DNA of 64,000 nt from Bacillus subtilis. GTDB lineage: Bacteria > Pseudomonadota > Alphaproteobacteria > Rhizobiales > Rhizobiaceae. Below are positions 45,192 to 53,716 of the stretch, piece by piece. The DNA is taken from assembly GCA_021733665.1 (NCBI GenBank), contig JAHREI010000002.1:434001-498000 (forward strand), written 5' to 3'. The notes beneath the pieces were generated by a model. It saw only the letters and a program-made list of their open reading frames with translations. It was not told the origin of the DNA and did not search any database. Made by a program: the position numbers and the translations under genes. Within the stretch, counting starts at the first letter, position 1; each line of letters starts with the position of its first letter.

Positions 45192-45796
45192 AGGGCTGCC
45201 AAAATGCTTTCTGCAAGGCGTCTTGCACTCAGGACACGGTTGCTATTGCCTTCAAGTCCTGCGCGCGCGAAAGAACCCTCAAGCAAAAATGACAGATGCT
45301 CGGCTGTCGTTGCCACCTGCTCTTTCGGTAAAACCTCGTCTACGGCACTGCGCCAGCTTTCAAGGTGCTGCACCAGCAAGCGCTCTACCTCCTCCTTATG
45401 GCGGCGCACGGCCTCCCTGCCCTCATCACCAGCCGTCATTTCCGCGGCCGCATTGAGCAACCCACACCCGCGAAATCCATTCTCATAATCAAATTCCGCA
45501 TGATCCTGATAGGCATCGAACACTGCCATTATGCGATCCGATACAGTATGCGCCTGCTTTAAGCGGGCTTCATACAAATCAAGCCATTCCTGATGCCGCA
45601 TTGCAATAAATGCTGCGACGAGGTCTGATTTTGAGGAGAAATTATTATACAGGCTCATTTTCGCGACGCCGGCTTTGGCGGTGATCATATCGATGCCGGT
45701 TGCGTTAATCCCATAATTATAAAACAAAATTCCTGCTGCCTCGAGCAGACGTTCACGTACAGAAGCAGTTTTCTGTGCTTTTAAAGATGCTGGCAT
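45188..45796 (-). CDS. TetR/AcrR family transcriptional regulator
   Basis: The 202-aa repressor has the TetR helix-turn-helix at about residues 14-60 (RERLLEAAGILFYNYGINATGID, then AGVAKMSLYNNFSSKSDLV). The C-terminal ligand domain is variable. It is the first gene of a two-gene operon with the EamA transporter (4-bp overlap), so it probably controls that operon. No clear palindromic operator is visible in the AT-rich DNA upstream. Confidence 0.92.
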   Translation of the reverse strand: MPASLKAQKTASVRERLLEAAGILFYNYGINATGIDMITAKAGVAKMSLYNNFSSKSDLVAAFIAMRHQEWLDLYEARLKQAHTVSDRIMAVFDAYQDHAEFDYENGFRGCGLLNAAAEMTAGDEGREAVRRHKEEVERLLVQHLESWRSAVDEVLPKEQVATTAEHLSFLLEGSFARAGLEGNSNRVLSARRLAESILAAL

Positions 45797-46167
45797 TTTA
45801 TCTCTGACTCAAAAAATATTAGGTAGGTCAGTCTACATAATAATTTCAAAACCACAAGACAGGCAAAATCTCACTACAAAGGTCAAATTTATTTTATATA
45901 TAAAATGTCATATTATCGGTGATGAAAACTTTTATATAAAATTTAAATTTAAGTATTTCATTCATTCGGCAGACATTATATGAGGGCAATAAATGAGGCT
46001 TATTCCGGTAGTTTTTAATGCAACGCTGGCAGTCTGCATGATGAAATTTGGATAATTGTTACAGCGGCAGAGAGAACTCACAAGTAGTCGGCAATATAAG
46101 ATAGTAAGATCGTTCACATTTTTTTGATCTTGCTTTGTTGCTACCAATTTATTTGTGAGGATACAGC
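45797..46167. other. Gene-free AT-rich interval upstream of dosC
   Basis: About 370 bp between the divergent tetR-type gene and the short ORF before dosC. It is strongly AT-rich near 45880-45960. No product-bearing ORF with a ribosome binding site is seen. Confidence 0.45.
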
Positions 46168-46215
46168 ATGAAGCGGGCTTCCCACCGTAAAAGCGCGACT
46201 GCCAAAGCATATTAA
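46168..46215 (+). CDS. Possible 15-aa leader peptide before dosC
   Basis: ATG 46168 is preceded by GTGAGGATACAGC, a good ribosome binding site. The 15-codon frame (basic, MKRASHRKSATAKAY) stops 19 bp before the dosC start. It could be a translated leader that couples to or tunes dosC. It is too short to judge by composition alone. Confidence 0.35.
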   Translation: MKRASHRKSATAKAY

Positions 46216-46234
46216 TGACGGAGACATAACGGTT

Positions 46235-47659
46235 ATGAATATCCCTCCTCTGAAGCCAGAGATAACCGGCTATGCTGCACATCAGCCTTCTCTGATGCCT
46301 TCAGAGCAGGAGTGGATTCAACTTACCCGTAGTCTATCTGATAATCTGGCTCAGCGTATGGCGAGTTTAATCATAGAAGACAAAGATCGTCTGGTACGTG
46401 TATTCTATGACCGCCTTCTCCAAAATCCGGATGCAAGCCCCTTCCTTTCACAGGAAGTCGTGCATGACCGGCTGCAGCACTCCATGCGTGGCTGGCTGCG
46501 TCGTCTGTTTGTTGAGCGTACAATGGATATTGAGGTCTTTGTTGCTGAACAGCGTAAAATCGGTGAAGTCCATGCGCGTATTCAGGTGCCGATCCATGTG
46601 GTTATGCAAGGTGCGCGCCTGCTGAAAAATGAAATCATTCTGAAGCTGCGCAATTCCGGTATCAGTCTTGAAGATTTTGCAACTCTGGCCGGTTACACCA
46701 GCAATGCGATCAATATTGCCATTGAGATTATGAGCCAGGCTTTTGTGACAAACACCAAAAGCGATGCCCAAACAGACGAAGCCTACCGCGCCTTTGCGCT
46801 CACACAGGATGTGACTTTGGAGCGTGAAAGTCAGCGGGCGGCTTTAATGGAATGGAGCCAGTCGGTTCTCTTCAGCCTCTATGGCGCTCGTCAGGATACG
46901 GCATTACCGCCTCTTGCAAGCTCTGATTTCGGCCTGTGGTTGCACCATAAGGGCGATATGATCTTTCATGGCTCGTCTGTACTGGAAAACATCCGTGCTG
47001 ATATGCGCTATATTGATAATATTTTGCTGCCAGCCATTACAATAGCCAGCGCAAATGGTGATGCCGCCTTAGCTGATCTGATCGAAACCTTTAAAAATAA
47101 AACCGGCGAAATCAAATTTCTGCTTGCCGAGTTATTTCAGGCGGCGGCAGCAATGGAAACCGGCCGCGATCCATTAACGCGCACTTTGAACCGCCGGTTC
47201 CTGCCATCCATTCTGACCCGTGAGGTCAAAATGGCAACGCAAAACCGGATGGATCTGAGCGTTATGATGGTCGATATCGACAATTTCAAACGCATCAATG
47301 ACACATACGGACATGGTGGTGGTGATCATATTCTGCAACAGGTTGCGGAAAGCATCTTCACTCAATGCCGCGCCAGTGATTTTGTGTTCCGCTATGGCGG
47401 GGAAGAGTTTCTGGTTGTTCTGATTGAAGCAAGCGCTGCATCAGCTTTTGAAACCGCAGAGCGGTTGCGACAGAAAATTTCAGTACAGCAATTCCAGCTG
47501 CCTGATGGGGATACGCAGAATATTACTCTGTCGATTGGTGTTTCGACCTTCAATGGTCATCCGGATTTCAGCCATTTGATTGAAACGGCAGATCAGGCGC
47601 TTTACAAAGCGAAACGTAATGGTCGCAATCGTACTGAGATTGCCGTCCCGCTTTCCTGA
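46235..47659 (+). CDS. dosC: Globin-coupled oxygen-sensing diguanylate cyclase DosC
   Basis: The 474-aa protein is collinear with E. coli DosC (YddV). Its N-terminal sensor globin (about residues 25-175) has the proximal heme histidine H113 in IGEVHARIQVP and Y58 as the likely distal ligand. A middle linker with SDFGLWLHHKG follows, and then a GGDEF domain with VDIDNFKRINDTYGH and the active site RYGGEEF at 386-392. RASD at 379-382 is an intact inhibitory RxxD site. Oxygen on the heme should change c-di-GMP synthesis. No dosP phosphodiesterase gene is adjacent, unlike in E. coli. CGGAGACATAACGG precedes the ATG. Confidence 0.93.
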   Translation: MNIPPLKPEITGYAAHQPSLMPSEQEWIQLTRSLSDNLAQRMASLIIEDKDRLVRVFYDRLLQNPDASPFLSQEVVHDRLQHSMRGWLRRLFVERTMDIEVFVAEQRKIGEVHARIQVPIHVVMQGARLLKNEIILKLRNSGISLEDFATLAGYTSNAINIAIEIMSQAFVTNTKSDAQTDEAYRAFALTQDVTLERESQRAALMEWSQSVLFSLYGARQDTALPPLASSDFGLWLHHKGDMIFHGSSVLENIRADMRYIDNILLPAITIASANGDAALADLIETFKNKTGEIKFLLAELFQAAAAMETGRDPLTRTLNRRFLPSILTREVKMATQNRMDLSVMMVDIDNFKRINDTYGHGGGDHILQQVAESIFTQCRASDFVFRYGGEEFLVVLIEASAASAFETAERLRQKISVQQFQLPDGDTQNITLSIGVSTFNGHPDFSHLIETADQALYKAKRNGRNRTEIAVPLS

Positions 47660-47661
47660 GT

Positions 47662-47985
47662 TCAAACTGGCGTGACCGGCAATTGCCCGGAAACAGGCAC
47701 AGATAATCTGATATCTGACTGGCCATGCGCTGCTGTGGCCATCTCCAGCTTGTATGGAATTTCAGCTTCTTTAAGTGCTGCAATAAATAATCGAATTATG
47801 ACTTCTATATTATTTTTCTTATAATAATCCTGAGAAAGACTACATACAGCTGCGGTATAAGCTGCACCATATTTAACCGGCCAATGGCAAAGCAAAAACA
47901 TAGATAAATCCGACCAGTCGGATATCTTGATTAAGCGTCCCTTTTCAGGTTCGGTAATTATAAAAAAGCTCCAATCTTTATTCAT
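47662..47985 (-). CDS. DUF982 protein
   Basis: This 107-aa cytoplasmic protein of the DUF982 family is common in Rhizobium, Brucella and relatives and often present in many copies. The pattern includes an opening WSFFIITEPEKGRLIKISDWSDLSMFLL strand-helix, then HWPVKYGAAYTAAVCSL near residues 34-50 and IRLFIAALKEAEIP near 63-76. Function is unknown. It ends 3 bp from the dosC stop (convergent). Its upstream region is AT-rich. Confidence 0.82.
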   Translation of the reverse strand: MNKDWSFFIITEPEKGRLIKISDWSDLSMFLLCHWPVKYGAAYTAAVCSLSQDYYKKNNIEVIIRLFIAALKEAEIPYKLEMATAAHGQSDIRLSVPVSGQLPVTPV

Positions 47986-48471
47986 ATATTACCTGCTGGT
48001 GTTTATCTTCACCTCAATGTTACATCAATTACTAAAATAAAGAAGAGGAAACTTTCTTCAAAAATATTATATTCAATCATATATATAAATAATTCTAAAA
48101 AATATTTTATTAACTATTGAACTTCTGAGAGTGAATAAAGTCTACTTTTACTGAAGAATTATATTGTGCACTGACATGAGAATCTTTCTTCAATTTAAGC
48201 GTTTTATGAGCACTTCTCCCTTCCTCTCCAACCTTAACGCATCTAAGCTTACAGCGCTGCACCCACTGGAATAGCGGGCTTTTGGATGTATTTCATTGCC
48301 TTGGGTGGACTTTTTTGAGCTTTTACGATATATAATTTCAATCTAATTCGAATTATCTGCATTTTTAAGACTATTATTTCAATGTGATTAAAGTCATAAA
48401 ATGCCGATTTGATGTATTATTGAATACAAAAGGAGAATAGGTCTGCTTGCAAAGCAGGGTTAACTTACCAT
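47986..48471. other. Long AT-rich interval upstream of the betaine transporter operon
   Basis: About 490 bp, mostly AT-rich, holding promoters for the DUF982 gene and the ABC operon. Near its right end AAAAGGAG (48428) is followed by a CTGCTT-gca-AAGCAG hairpin (48444-48458) and then the start of proV 14 bp on. This arrangement may tune proV translation. No gene is supported. Confidence 0.45.
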
Positions 48472-49704
48472 ATGAATATTTATACAAATGAAAAAAGTAT
48501 GGACGAAACAAAGATAGCAAAATTATCTTTAAAGGATGTTTTTAAAGTCTTTGGTGAAAAGCCGGAAAAAGCAATGAGCCAATTGCGTTCCGGGAAAAGT
48601 AAAACTGAGATTCATAAAGATACGGGCTGCACAATCGGCGTTGATGGTGCAAGCTTCGAAATCATGGATGGCGAGATTTTCGTTATCATGGGACTGTCGG
48701 GATCCGGTAAGTCTACATTGCTCCGGTTGTTAAACCGTCTGATTGAGCCGACCTCCGGCGTTATCGCCGTTGATGGCCGCGACATTACCAAAATGTCGAA
48801 ACGCGAGCTGATTGATCTTCGCCGCCGCGATATGAGCATGGTATTCCAGTCCTTTGCTCTGCTGCCGAACCGTACCGTGCTCAACAATGCCGCCTTTGGT
48901 CTGGAAGTTGCAGGCATGGCTGAGGCCGAGCGCCATGAGCGCGCAATGAAGGCGCTCACCGCCGTCGGTCTGGAGCCTTACGCACAAAGTATGCCTGATC
49001 AGCTTTCCGGTGGTATGAAACAGCGTGTCGGTCTTGCCCGTGCGCTTGCGAATGAACCGACCATCCTGTTGATGGACGAAGCCTTCTCGGCGCTTGATCC
49101 CCTCATCCGCACGGAAATGCAGGATGAACTGATCCGTCTGCAATCGGAAAACAGCCGCACGATTATTTTCGTTAGCCATGACCTTGATGAAGCCATGCGT
49201 ATCGGCGACCGTATTTGCATCATGCAGCACGGTAAGGTTGTTCAGGTCGGCACACCGGATGAGATTGTCTCCAATCCGGCCAATGACTATGTGCGTTCAT
49301 TCTTCAAAAATGTGGATGTCTCGCATGTGTTCTCTGCCGGTGATGTGGCACGTAAAACATTGCTGACGATTATTGACCGTCAGGGTGTTGCAGCGGCTTC
49401 TGCGCTGGAGCAGATGGAAACCACCGGACGTGACATTGCTGTTATTCTCGGCCGTGACCGTAGTTATCACGGCATGATCAGTCAGGATTCCCTGATTGAG
49501 AAAGTAAAAAATAAATCGCCGCATCCCTACAGGGAAGCATTCCTGAGCGATATCGTCCCGATTGATGCAAGCGAACCCCTTTCCAACGTGCTTGGCCGCG
49601 TTGCTGAAAGCCGCTGGCCGGTTCCGGTTGTTGATGAAAAAAACAGATATGTCGGCGCGATTTCGAAGTCGGCATTGCTGGAAACGCTCGACCGCGCCGG
49701 TTGA
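48472..49704 (+). CDS. proV: Glycine betaine/choline ABC transporter, ATP-binding protein
   Basis: The 410-aa ProV/OpuAA-type ATPase has Walker A GLSGSGKST near residue 74, signature LSGGMKQRVGLARAL near 178, Walker B ILLMDEAFSALDP near 198, His switch FVSHDL near 230, and two C-terminal CBS domains (about 285-405) that in OpuA sense ionic strength. The start could be 48472 or 48499 (MDETKIAK); neither has a well-placed ribosome binding site. It is followed by the permease after 21 bp and the binding protein after 33 bp more, so one operon for compatible-solute or choline uptake. Confidence 0.9.
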   Translation: MNIYTNEKSMDETKIAKLSLKDVFKVFGEKPEKAMSQLRSGKSKTEIHKDTGCTIGVDGASFEIMDGEIFVIMGLSGSGKSTLLRLLNRLIEPTSGVIAVDGRDITKMSKRELIDLRRRDMSMVFQSFALLPNRTVLNNAAFGLEVAGMAEAERHERAMKALTAVGLEPYAQSMPDQLSGGMKQRVGLARALANEPTILLMDEAFSALDPLIRTEMQDELIRLQSENSRTIIFVSHDLDEAMRIGDRICIMQHGKVVQVGTPDEIVSNPANDYVRSFFKNVDVSHVFSAGDVARKTLLTIIDRQGVAAASALEQMETTGRDIAVILGRDRSYHGMISQDSLIEKVKNKSPHPYREAFLSDIVPIDASEPLSNVLGRVAESRWPVPVVDEKNRYVGAISKSALLETLDRAG

Positions 49705-49725
49705 GCTGAAACGATTGGGAAAAAC

Positions 49726-50631
49726 ATGGATATGAATTTTAATATCGGCAAAGGTGCCGATATCACCGTGAACTATATTCTCGACCACTTCACACCGGCG
49801 CTTGATATGATTGCAGCCGTCATCGGTTTCGTTACCAGTGGTATTCAGGGTGGATTGCTGGCCATTCCGCCGGTCGCGGGAATAATCATTCTGGCTCTGT
49901 TATCGCTGTGGCGTGTTGGCTGGAAATTCGCACTCTTTACTGTTCTGGCCTTAGCACTTGTCCATCATATGGGCTTGTGGACCGGTACGATGGAAAGCTT
50001 GTCGCTGGTGCTTGCCGCAACTTTCATTGCAATTGTTATCGGTATCCCGATGGGTATTGCGATGGCCCGTAATGAAACACTGGCAACGATCATTCGTCCC
50101 GTGCTTGACCTGATGCAGACCATGCCTGCCTTCGTCTATCTCATTCCGGCGGCCATGTTCTTCGGTCTGGGTGCAGTGCCTGGCACTATTGCAACTGTGA
50201 TATTTGCTATGCCGCCCGTGGTACGCCTGACCAATCTGGGTATCCGTCAGGTGCATGAAGAGTTCGTTGAAGCCGGTCTGGCCTTCGGTTGTACAGCTAA
50301 ACAGCTGCTGTTCAAAGTACAGCTGCCGAATGCCCTGCCTTCGATCATGACCGGTATCAACCAGACGATCATGTTGTCGCTGTCGATGGTGGTGATTGCC
50401 TCCATGATTGGCGCCGGTGGTTTGGGCAATACTGTTCTCACTGGTATTCAGCGCCTGGATGTCGGCACCGGTTTTGAAGGTGGTCTGGCCGTGGTTATTC
50501 TGGCTGTGGTTCTTGACCGCATTACCCAGAGCTTCGGTAAACCTCAGCCAAGTCTGTTCAAGCGCCTTGCAGCATTACGCAAGCACACGGACAGCACGCA
50601 AACAACATCCCTGCGCAAGCAGGAAGTTTAA
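49726..50631 (+). CDS. proW: Glycine betaine/choline ABC transporter, permease
   Basis: The 301-aa ProW-type permease has about seven hydrophobic helices. LDLMQTMPAFVYLIPAAMFFG near residues 126-146 and the coupling loop with EEFVEAGLAFGCTAKQLLFKVQLP near 168-191 (EAA motif) are hallmarks of this family, followed by IMTGINQTIMLSLSMVVIASMIGAGGLG. It forms the membrane channel with the CBS-bearing ATPase. The extra hydrophobic N-terminus is usual for ProW. GGGAAAAAC precedes the ATG. Confidence 0.92.
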   Translation: MDMNFNIGKGADITVNYILDHFTPALDMIAAVIGFVTSGIQGGLLAIPPVAGIIILALLSLWRVGWKFALFTVLALALVHHMGLWTGTMESLSLVLAATFIAIVIGIPMGIAMARNETLATIIRPVLDLMQTMPAFVYLIPAAMFFGLGAVPGTIATVIFAMPPVVRLTNLGIRQVHEEFVEAGLAFGCTAKQLLFKVQLPNALPSIMTGINQTIMLSLSMVVIASMIGAGGLGNTVLTGIQRLDVGTGFEGGLAVVILAVVLDRITQSFGKPQPSLFKRLAALRKHTDSTQTTSLRKQEV

Positions 50632-50664
50632 TACACGCATACAAAAAACCTTAAAGGAGAAGAT

Positions 50665-51531
50665 ATGTTCGGGAAACTGACACGTCTAAGCCTGGCGGCA
50701 TTGCTGGCGGGAACTATGGTAACTTCAGCATTTGCTGCAAGCGATGCCAAAGTGGTGAAAATCGGTTGGGCTCCGTGGTCCGACGCTGAATTTGTCACCA
50801 AACTCGCAGCTAAACTTATTCAGGATAATCTGGATCAAAAAGTCGAGCTGGTGCAGACCGATGTTGCACCGCTCTATCAGGGCGTAAGCCGCGGCGATCT
50901 TGATGCCATGATGATGGCATGGCTGCCTGCAACACATGCTGATTACTACAAGCGCGTTGAAGGTAAAGTTGAAGATCTTGGCCCGCTCTATGAAGGTGCC
51001 AAACTGGGTTGGGTTGTTCCTGCCTATGTGCCGGAAAGCGATATCAAGTCCATTGAAGACCTGAAAAAAGCTGAAATTCACGAAAAGCTTAAAGGCCAGA
51101 TTCAGGGTATTGATCCGGGTGCCGGTCTGACCCGCCTTTCAGAAGAAGCCGTGAAAAAATACGGTCTGAATTATAAGCTGCAGATCTCCAGTGAAGCGGC
51201 CATGCTCACAACGGTCGATCGCTCAACCCGCTCGGAAGGCTGGTTCGTGGCAACCGCATGGAGCCCGCACTGGATGTTCGGTAAATACAAGCTGCGCTAT
51301 CTGGAAGATCCGGAGGGTGCATTGGGTGCCGCAGAGCATGTGAATGCCCTCGCCCGCAAAGGCTTTAAGGAAGACAATCCGAAAGTTGCCTCCTTGCTGG
51401 AGAAGATGAATATCCCACTGGCAGACCTCGAAAAAGCGATGTTTGAGGCACAGGAAACTTCCTATGATAAGGCTGTCGACAAATATATCGCCGACAATCC
51501 TGATCGTATTAAAGAATGGCTGGCCGAGTAA
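50665..51531 (+). CDS. Glycine betaine/choline ABC transporter, substrate-binding protein
   Basis: This 288-aa OpuAC-like periplasmic protein has a signal peptide (to about residue 23, AFA-AS). The mature part has GWAPWSDAEFVTKLAAKLI near 32-50 and MMAWLPATHADYYKRV near 91-106, giving the tryptophan and aromatic residues that box quaternary ammonium groups. GWFVATAWSPHWMF near 196-209 adds further tryptophans. Choline or glycine betaine is the likely ligand; sequence alone does not decide. AAAGGAGAAGAT precedes the ATG. A strong terminator closes the operon. Confidence 0.9.
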   Translation: MFGKLTRLSLAALLAGTMVTSAFAASDAKVVKIGWAPWSDAEFVTKLAAKLIQDNLDQKVELVQTDVAPLYQGVSRGDLDAMMMAWLPATHADYYKRVEGKVEDLGPLYEGAKLGWVVPAYVPESDIKSIEDLKKAEIHEKLKGQIQGIDPGAGLTRLSEEAVKKYGLNYKLQISSEAAMLTTVDRSTRSEGWFVATAWSPHWMFGKYKLRYLEDPEGALGAAEHVNALARKGFKEDNPKVASLLEKMNIPLADLEKAMFEAQETSYDKAVDKYIADNPDRIKEWLAE

Positions 51532-51553
51532 GACCAGTTTGTTCGTTTGAAGG

Positions 51554-51582
51554 ACGGCGGTGTGTAAACACCGCCGTTTTTT
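51554..51582 (+). terminator. Intrinsic terminator of the betaine operon
   Basis: ACGGCGGTG and CACCGCCGT form a 9-bp GC-rich stem with a 6-nt loop, followed by TTTTTAATT, 23 bp after the stop. Confidence 0.92.
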
Positions 51583-51686
51583 AATTCTGGTAATTAATAA
51601 TCATATTTAAAAAGCTGACAGCGCCGCGTGAGAGTGATAAAGCACTGCGCAGATCATATGTTTCCTAGCAAATGAAAGGTGATCTC

Positions 51687-51782
51687 ATGAGCTCAATACA
51701 GTGGGTTTTCCTGGTTCAGGGAGTTATCGCTTTCGGTCTGGCCGGTTGCGTGGCCTTTGTTGTTTTGACCCGCAGGCGCTGA
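51687..51782 (+). CDS. Putative 31-aa single-pass membrane peptide
   Basis: ATG 51687 follows AAAGGTGATCTC, a good ribosome binding site. The 31 codons encode a short polar start (MSSIQ), one hydrophobic helix of about 22 residues with a central GLAGC, and a positively charged RRR tail, which would stay in the cytoplasm. The stop lies 7 bp before the pentapeptide gene start, which itself has a poor ribosome binding site, so the two are probably translationally coupled. No family match is known to me. Confidence 0.6.
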   Translation: MSSIQWVFLVQGVIAFGLAGCVAFVVLTRRR

Positions 51783-51789
51783 GAGCGCT

Positions 51790-52440
51790 ATGCCTGTGAC
51801 AGATACGCTTCTCAGCCAGATTGCTGGTGGTACCCGCAACTTTAACGGCCAGAGATTTGACGGTACGGATTTATCCGGCAGCAATCTGTCCGAATGCGTG
51901 TTTACGGATTCCACCTTCATTGGCTGTAATCTGAAAGCTGCGGTGATCAATGATACGCAGTTTCATAAATGCAGGCTCAGTGGCGTAAACCTGTCGAATA
52001 TCGACGGTAACAGCGCACAATTTCACAATTGTGATCTGTCGAATACGCTGTGGAGCCGCTCCAATCTCAATGGTGCTAAATTTCAGCAATCGAAACTGAC
52101 CGGTGTGGACTTTGCCGAGTGCAGCCTGATCGGTGCCGATTTTGAAGAATGTTTGCTGATTGCAGCTTTCCTGCCGCGTGTCTCTTTCCGCAAGAAAATC
52201 CTGACCAATATGGATTTCAGTGAGGCCGACCTCAGAGAATGTGATTTTCGCGAAACTGTGTTTCAGGATTGCCGTATGCGAGGGGCAACTTTGCGTCTGA
52301 GCAAATTCAAAGGCGCGGATTTACGCGGCTGCGACCTTGGCAACCTGAGCTTTCAGGATGCCGCAGTCCTCAAAGGCGCAATTATCTCAAAAAGTCAGGC
52401 AACAGATATTCTCAGCGGTATCGGCCTGCTGGTACTGTAA
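51790..52440 (+). CDS. Pentapeptide repeat protein
   Basis: The 216-aa protein is built almost wholly of A(D/N)LxX-type pentapeptide repeats, such as FDGTDLSGSNLSECVFTD near residues 23-40 and DFSEADLRECDFRETVFQDC near 139-158, which form a right-handed quadrilateral beta-helix. A break near 122-135 (AAFLPRVSFRKKIL) may be a loop between two helix parts. Some relatives (Qnr, MfpA) mimic DNA and protect gyrase; others have unknown roles. It is coupled to the 31-aa membrane peptide upstream. A quinolone role is only a possibility. Confidence 0.88.
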   Translation: MPVTDTLLSQIAGGTRNFNGQRFDGTDLSGSNLSECVFTDSTFIGCNLKAAVINDTQFHKCRLSGVNLSNIDGNSAQFHNCDLSNTLWSRSNLNGAKFQQSKLTGVDFAECSLIGADFEECLLIAAFLPRVSFRKKILTNMDFSEADLRECDFRETVFQDCRMRGATLRLSKFKGADLRGCDLGNLSFQDAAVLKGAIISKSQATDILSGIGLLVL

Positions 52441-52444
52441 TTGC

Positions 52445-52861
52445 TCAAATCGTAATCAGATAAGCATAAATTCTGGTGAGAAAACCCATTGTCGCCAGCA
52501 GAGCGAACAAAACAGCTGCCCATCTCCAGCCTTTAGCTTCAGGTGTACTTAATGCTTTGCGTGCTACCGCTATAAATAATGCGATATAATAAAAGCCTAG
52601 CAGGCAAAACCAAATTGCAAGACCAAAGCTGAAATAGGTATCGGGTAAAAAACCACGCGCCAGAACTGCCATAACAAATGTGACAGGCGTAATAATCAGA
52701 GTGCTGCCCAAATATCCCAGCCAAAATGTGTCGCCAAGCGATAAGCGGCCGGAAAACAGGTCTTTAAACCATTGCAAATGAAAATGCTGGTTACGTTCAG
52801 CAATGATTGCAGCAATATCCTCTCGCGAGGCATTGTTTTCTGACTGCTGTTGAACCGGCAT
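52445..52861 (-). CDS. Small inner-membrane protein of unknown function
   Basis: The 138-aa protein has a hydrophilic N-terminus of about 40 residues and then three to four hydrophobic helices (about 48-70, 75-100 and 112-136). The FWLGYLGSTLIITPV segment resembles small DUF-type membrane proteins, but I recognise no family. The start at 52861 (MPVQQQS) follows AAGGATAGTGAAT; a longer reading would translate the inverted repeat upstream. The stop is 4 bp from the convergent pentapeptide gene. Confidence 0.72.
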   Translation of the reverse strand: MPVQQQSENNASREDIAAIIAERNQHFHLQWFKDLFSGRLSLGDTFWLGYLGSTLIITPVTFVMAVLARGFLPDTYFSFGLAIWFCLLGFYYIALFIAVARKALSTPEAKGWRWAAVLFALLATMGFLTRIYAYLITI

Positions 52862-52876
52862 ATTCACTATCCTTAA

Positions 52877-52913
52877 GGCTATAATAGGCTCTGTATCAAA
52901 GCCTATTATAGCC
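52877..52913 (-). repeat. Perfect 13-bp inverted repeat before the membrane protein gene
   Basis: GGCTATAATAGGC (52877-52889) and GCCTATTATAGCC (52901-52913) pair perfectly around an 11-nt loop. They end just before the ribosome binding site of the gene at 52445-52861. Each arm contains a TATAAT or its complement, so the repeat may overlap the promoter and act as an operator, or it may be an mRNA hairpin. Confidence 0.6.
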
Positions 52914-52965
52914 ATTAATTCCAGCGTAACATGAAGAGTAAAATTTATTTTACAAACTTATTATT

Positions 52966-53649
52966 TTACTTTTCAAGAACCGCGACAATTTCAGTATAGC
53001 CACGCTTTTTTGCATGCTGCAGCGCGGTTACACCGTCATTATCTTTGATGGACAGATCGGCACCGGCATCTTTCAGCAATTTCACAATTTGCACATGAGC
53101 CGGACCGCCATCACTCAGGATCACAGCCTCAATCAGCGCTGTCCAGCCGAGGCGGTTGATATGATTCACATCGACACCTACTTCAATCAGCGTGCGCACT
53201 GTCTCTACATGGCCGCGCTCAGATGCAGGAATTAAAGCCGTACCGCCAAAGCGATTAATGCTTTTCAGATCGGCTCCGTGAGACAAGGTCATTTTGAGAA
53301 TTTCCAAATGACCGCGTGCACCGGCATAAAGATAAGGGCTGTCCTGTATCATATCCTTGGCATTAACATCCGCACCGGCATCAATGAGCACTTTTGCAGC
53401 TTCAATCTGATTATTATGCGTTGCCAGCAACAAAGCCGTCTGGCGATGATCATTGCGTGTATCCGCATTCACGCCGTCTTTCAGCAGTTGCTGAATAGTG
53501 GCCACATCACCGGATGCTGCTGCCTCAAGCATTTGGCGTTCTTTGCTCGTCGTTGCAGACATGGAAACTCCTGTCATTGTCACTATTAGGCCGGCAATAA
53601 GCAGAGTGCTTTTCAGGATTGCACGTATTGATAAAAAACGGGACACCAC
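52966..53649 (-). CDS. Periplasmic ankyrin repeat protein
   Basis: The 227-aa protein has a signal peptide (basic start, hydrophobic to about residue 30, VSMSA) and then five to six ankyrin repeats from about 38 to the end (for example GVNADTRNDHRQTALLLAT and GADVNAKDMIQDSPYLYAGA). It is therefore an exported scaffold-like protein. In some bacteria such proteins lie by catalase genes and help against peroxide. Here the next gene upstream on the strand encodes an HbpS-like heme-binding protein, so a redox link is possible (inference). Confidence 0.87.
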   Translation of the reverse strand: MVSRFLSIRAILKSTLLIAGLIVTMTGVSMSATTSKERQMLEAAASGDVATIQQLLKDGVNADTRNDHRQTALLLATHNNQIEAAKVLIDAGADVNAKDMIQDSPYLYAGARGHLEILKMTLSHGADLKSINRFGGTALIPASERGHVETVRTLIEVGVDVNHINRLGWTALIEAVILSDGGPAHVQIVKLLKDAGADLSIKDNDGVTALQHAKKRGYTEIVAVLEK

Positions 53650-53716
53650 GCTCTCCTTATCGGGATTTCATAATGATTGAACCGCCGTCCTGAACAACAG
53701 AACGGCGGCTGATTTA

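Noticed and set aside
48447-48491. 14-codon TTG-started leader frame overlapping the proV start
   Set aside because: TTG start inside a hairpin and weak spacing to AAAAGGAG; it could arise by chance.
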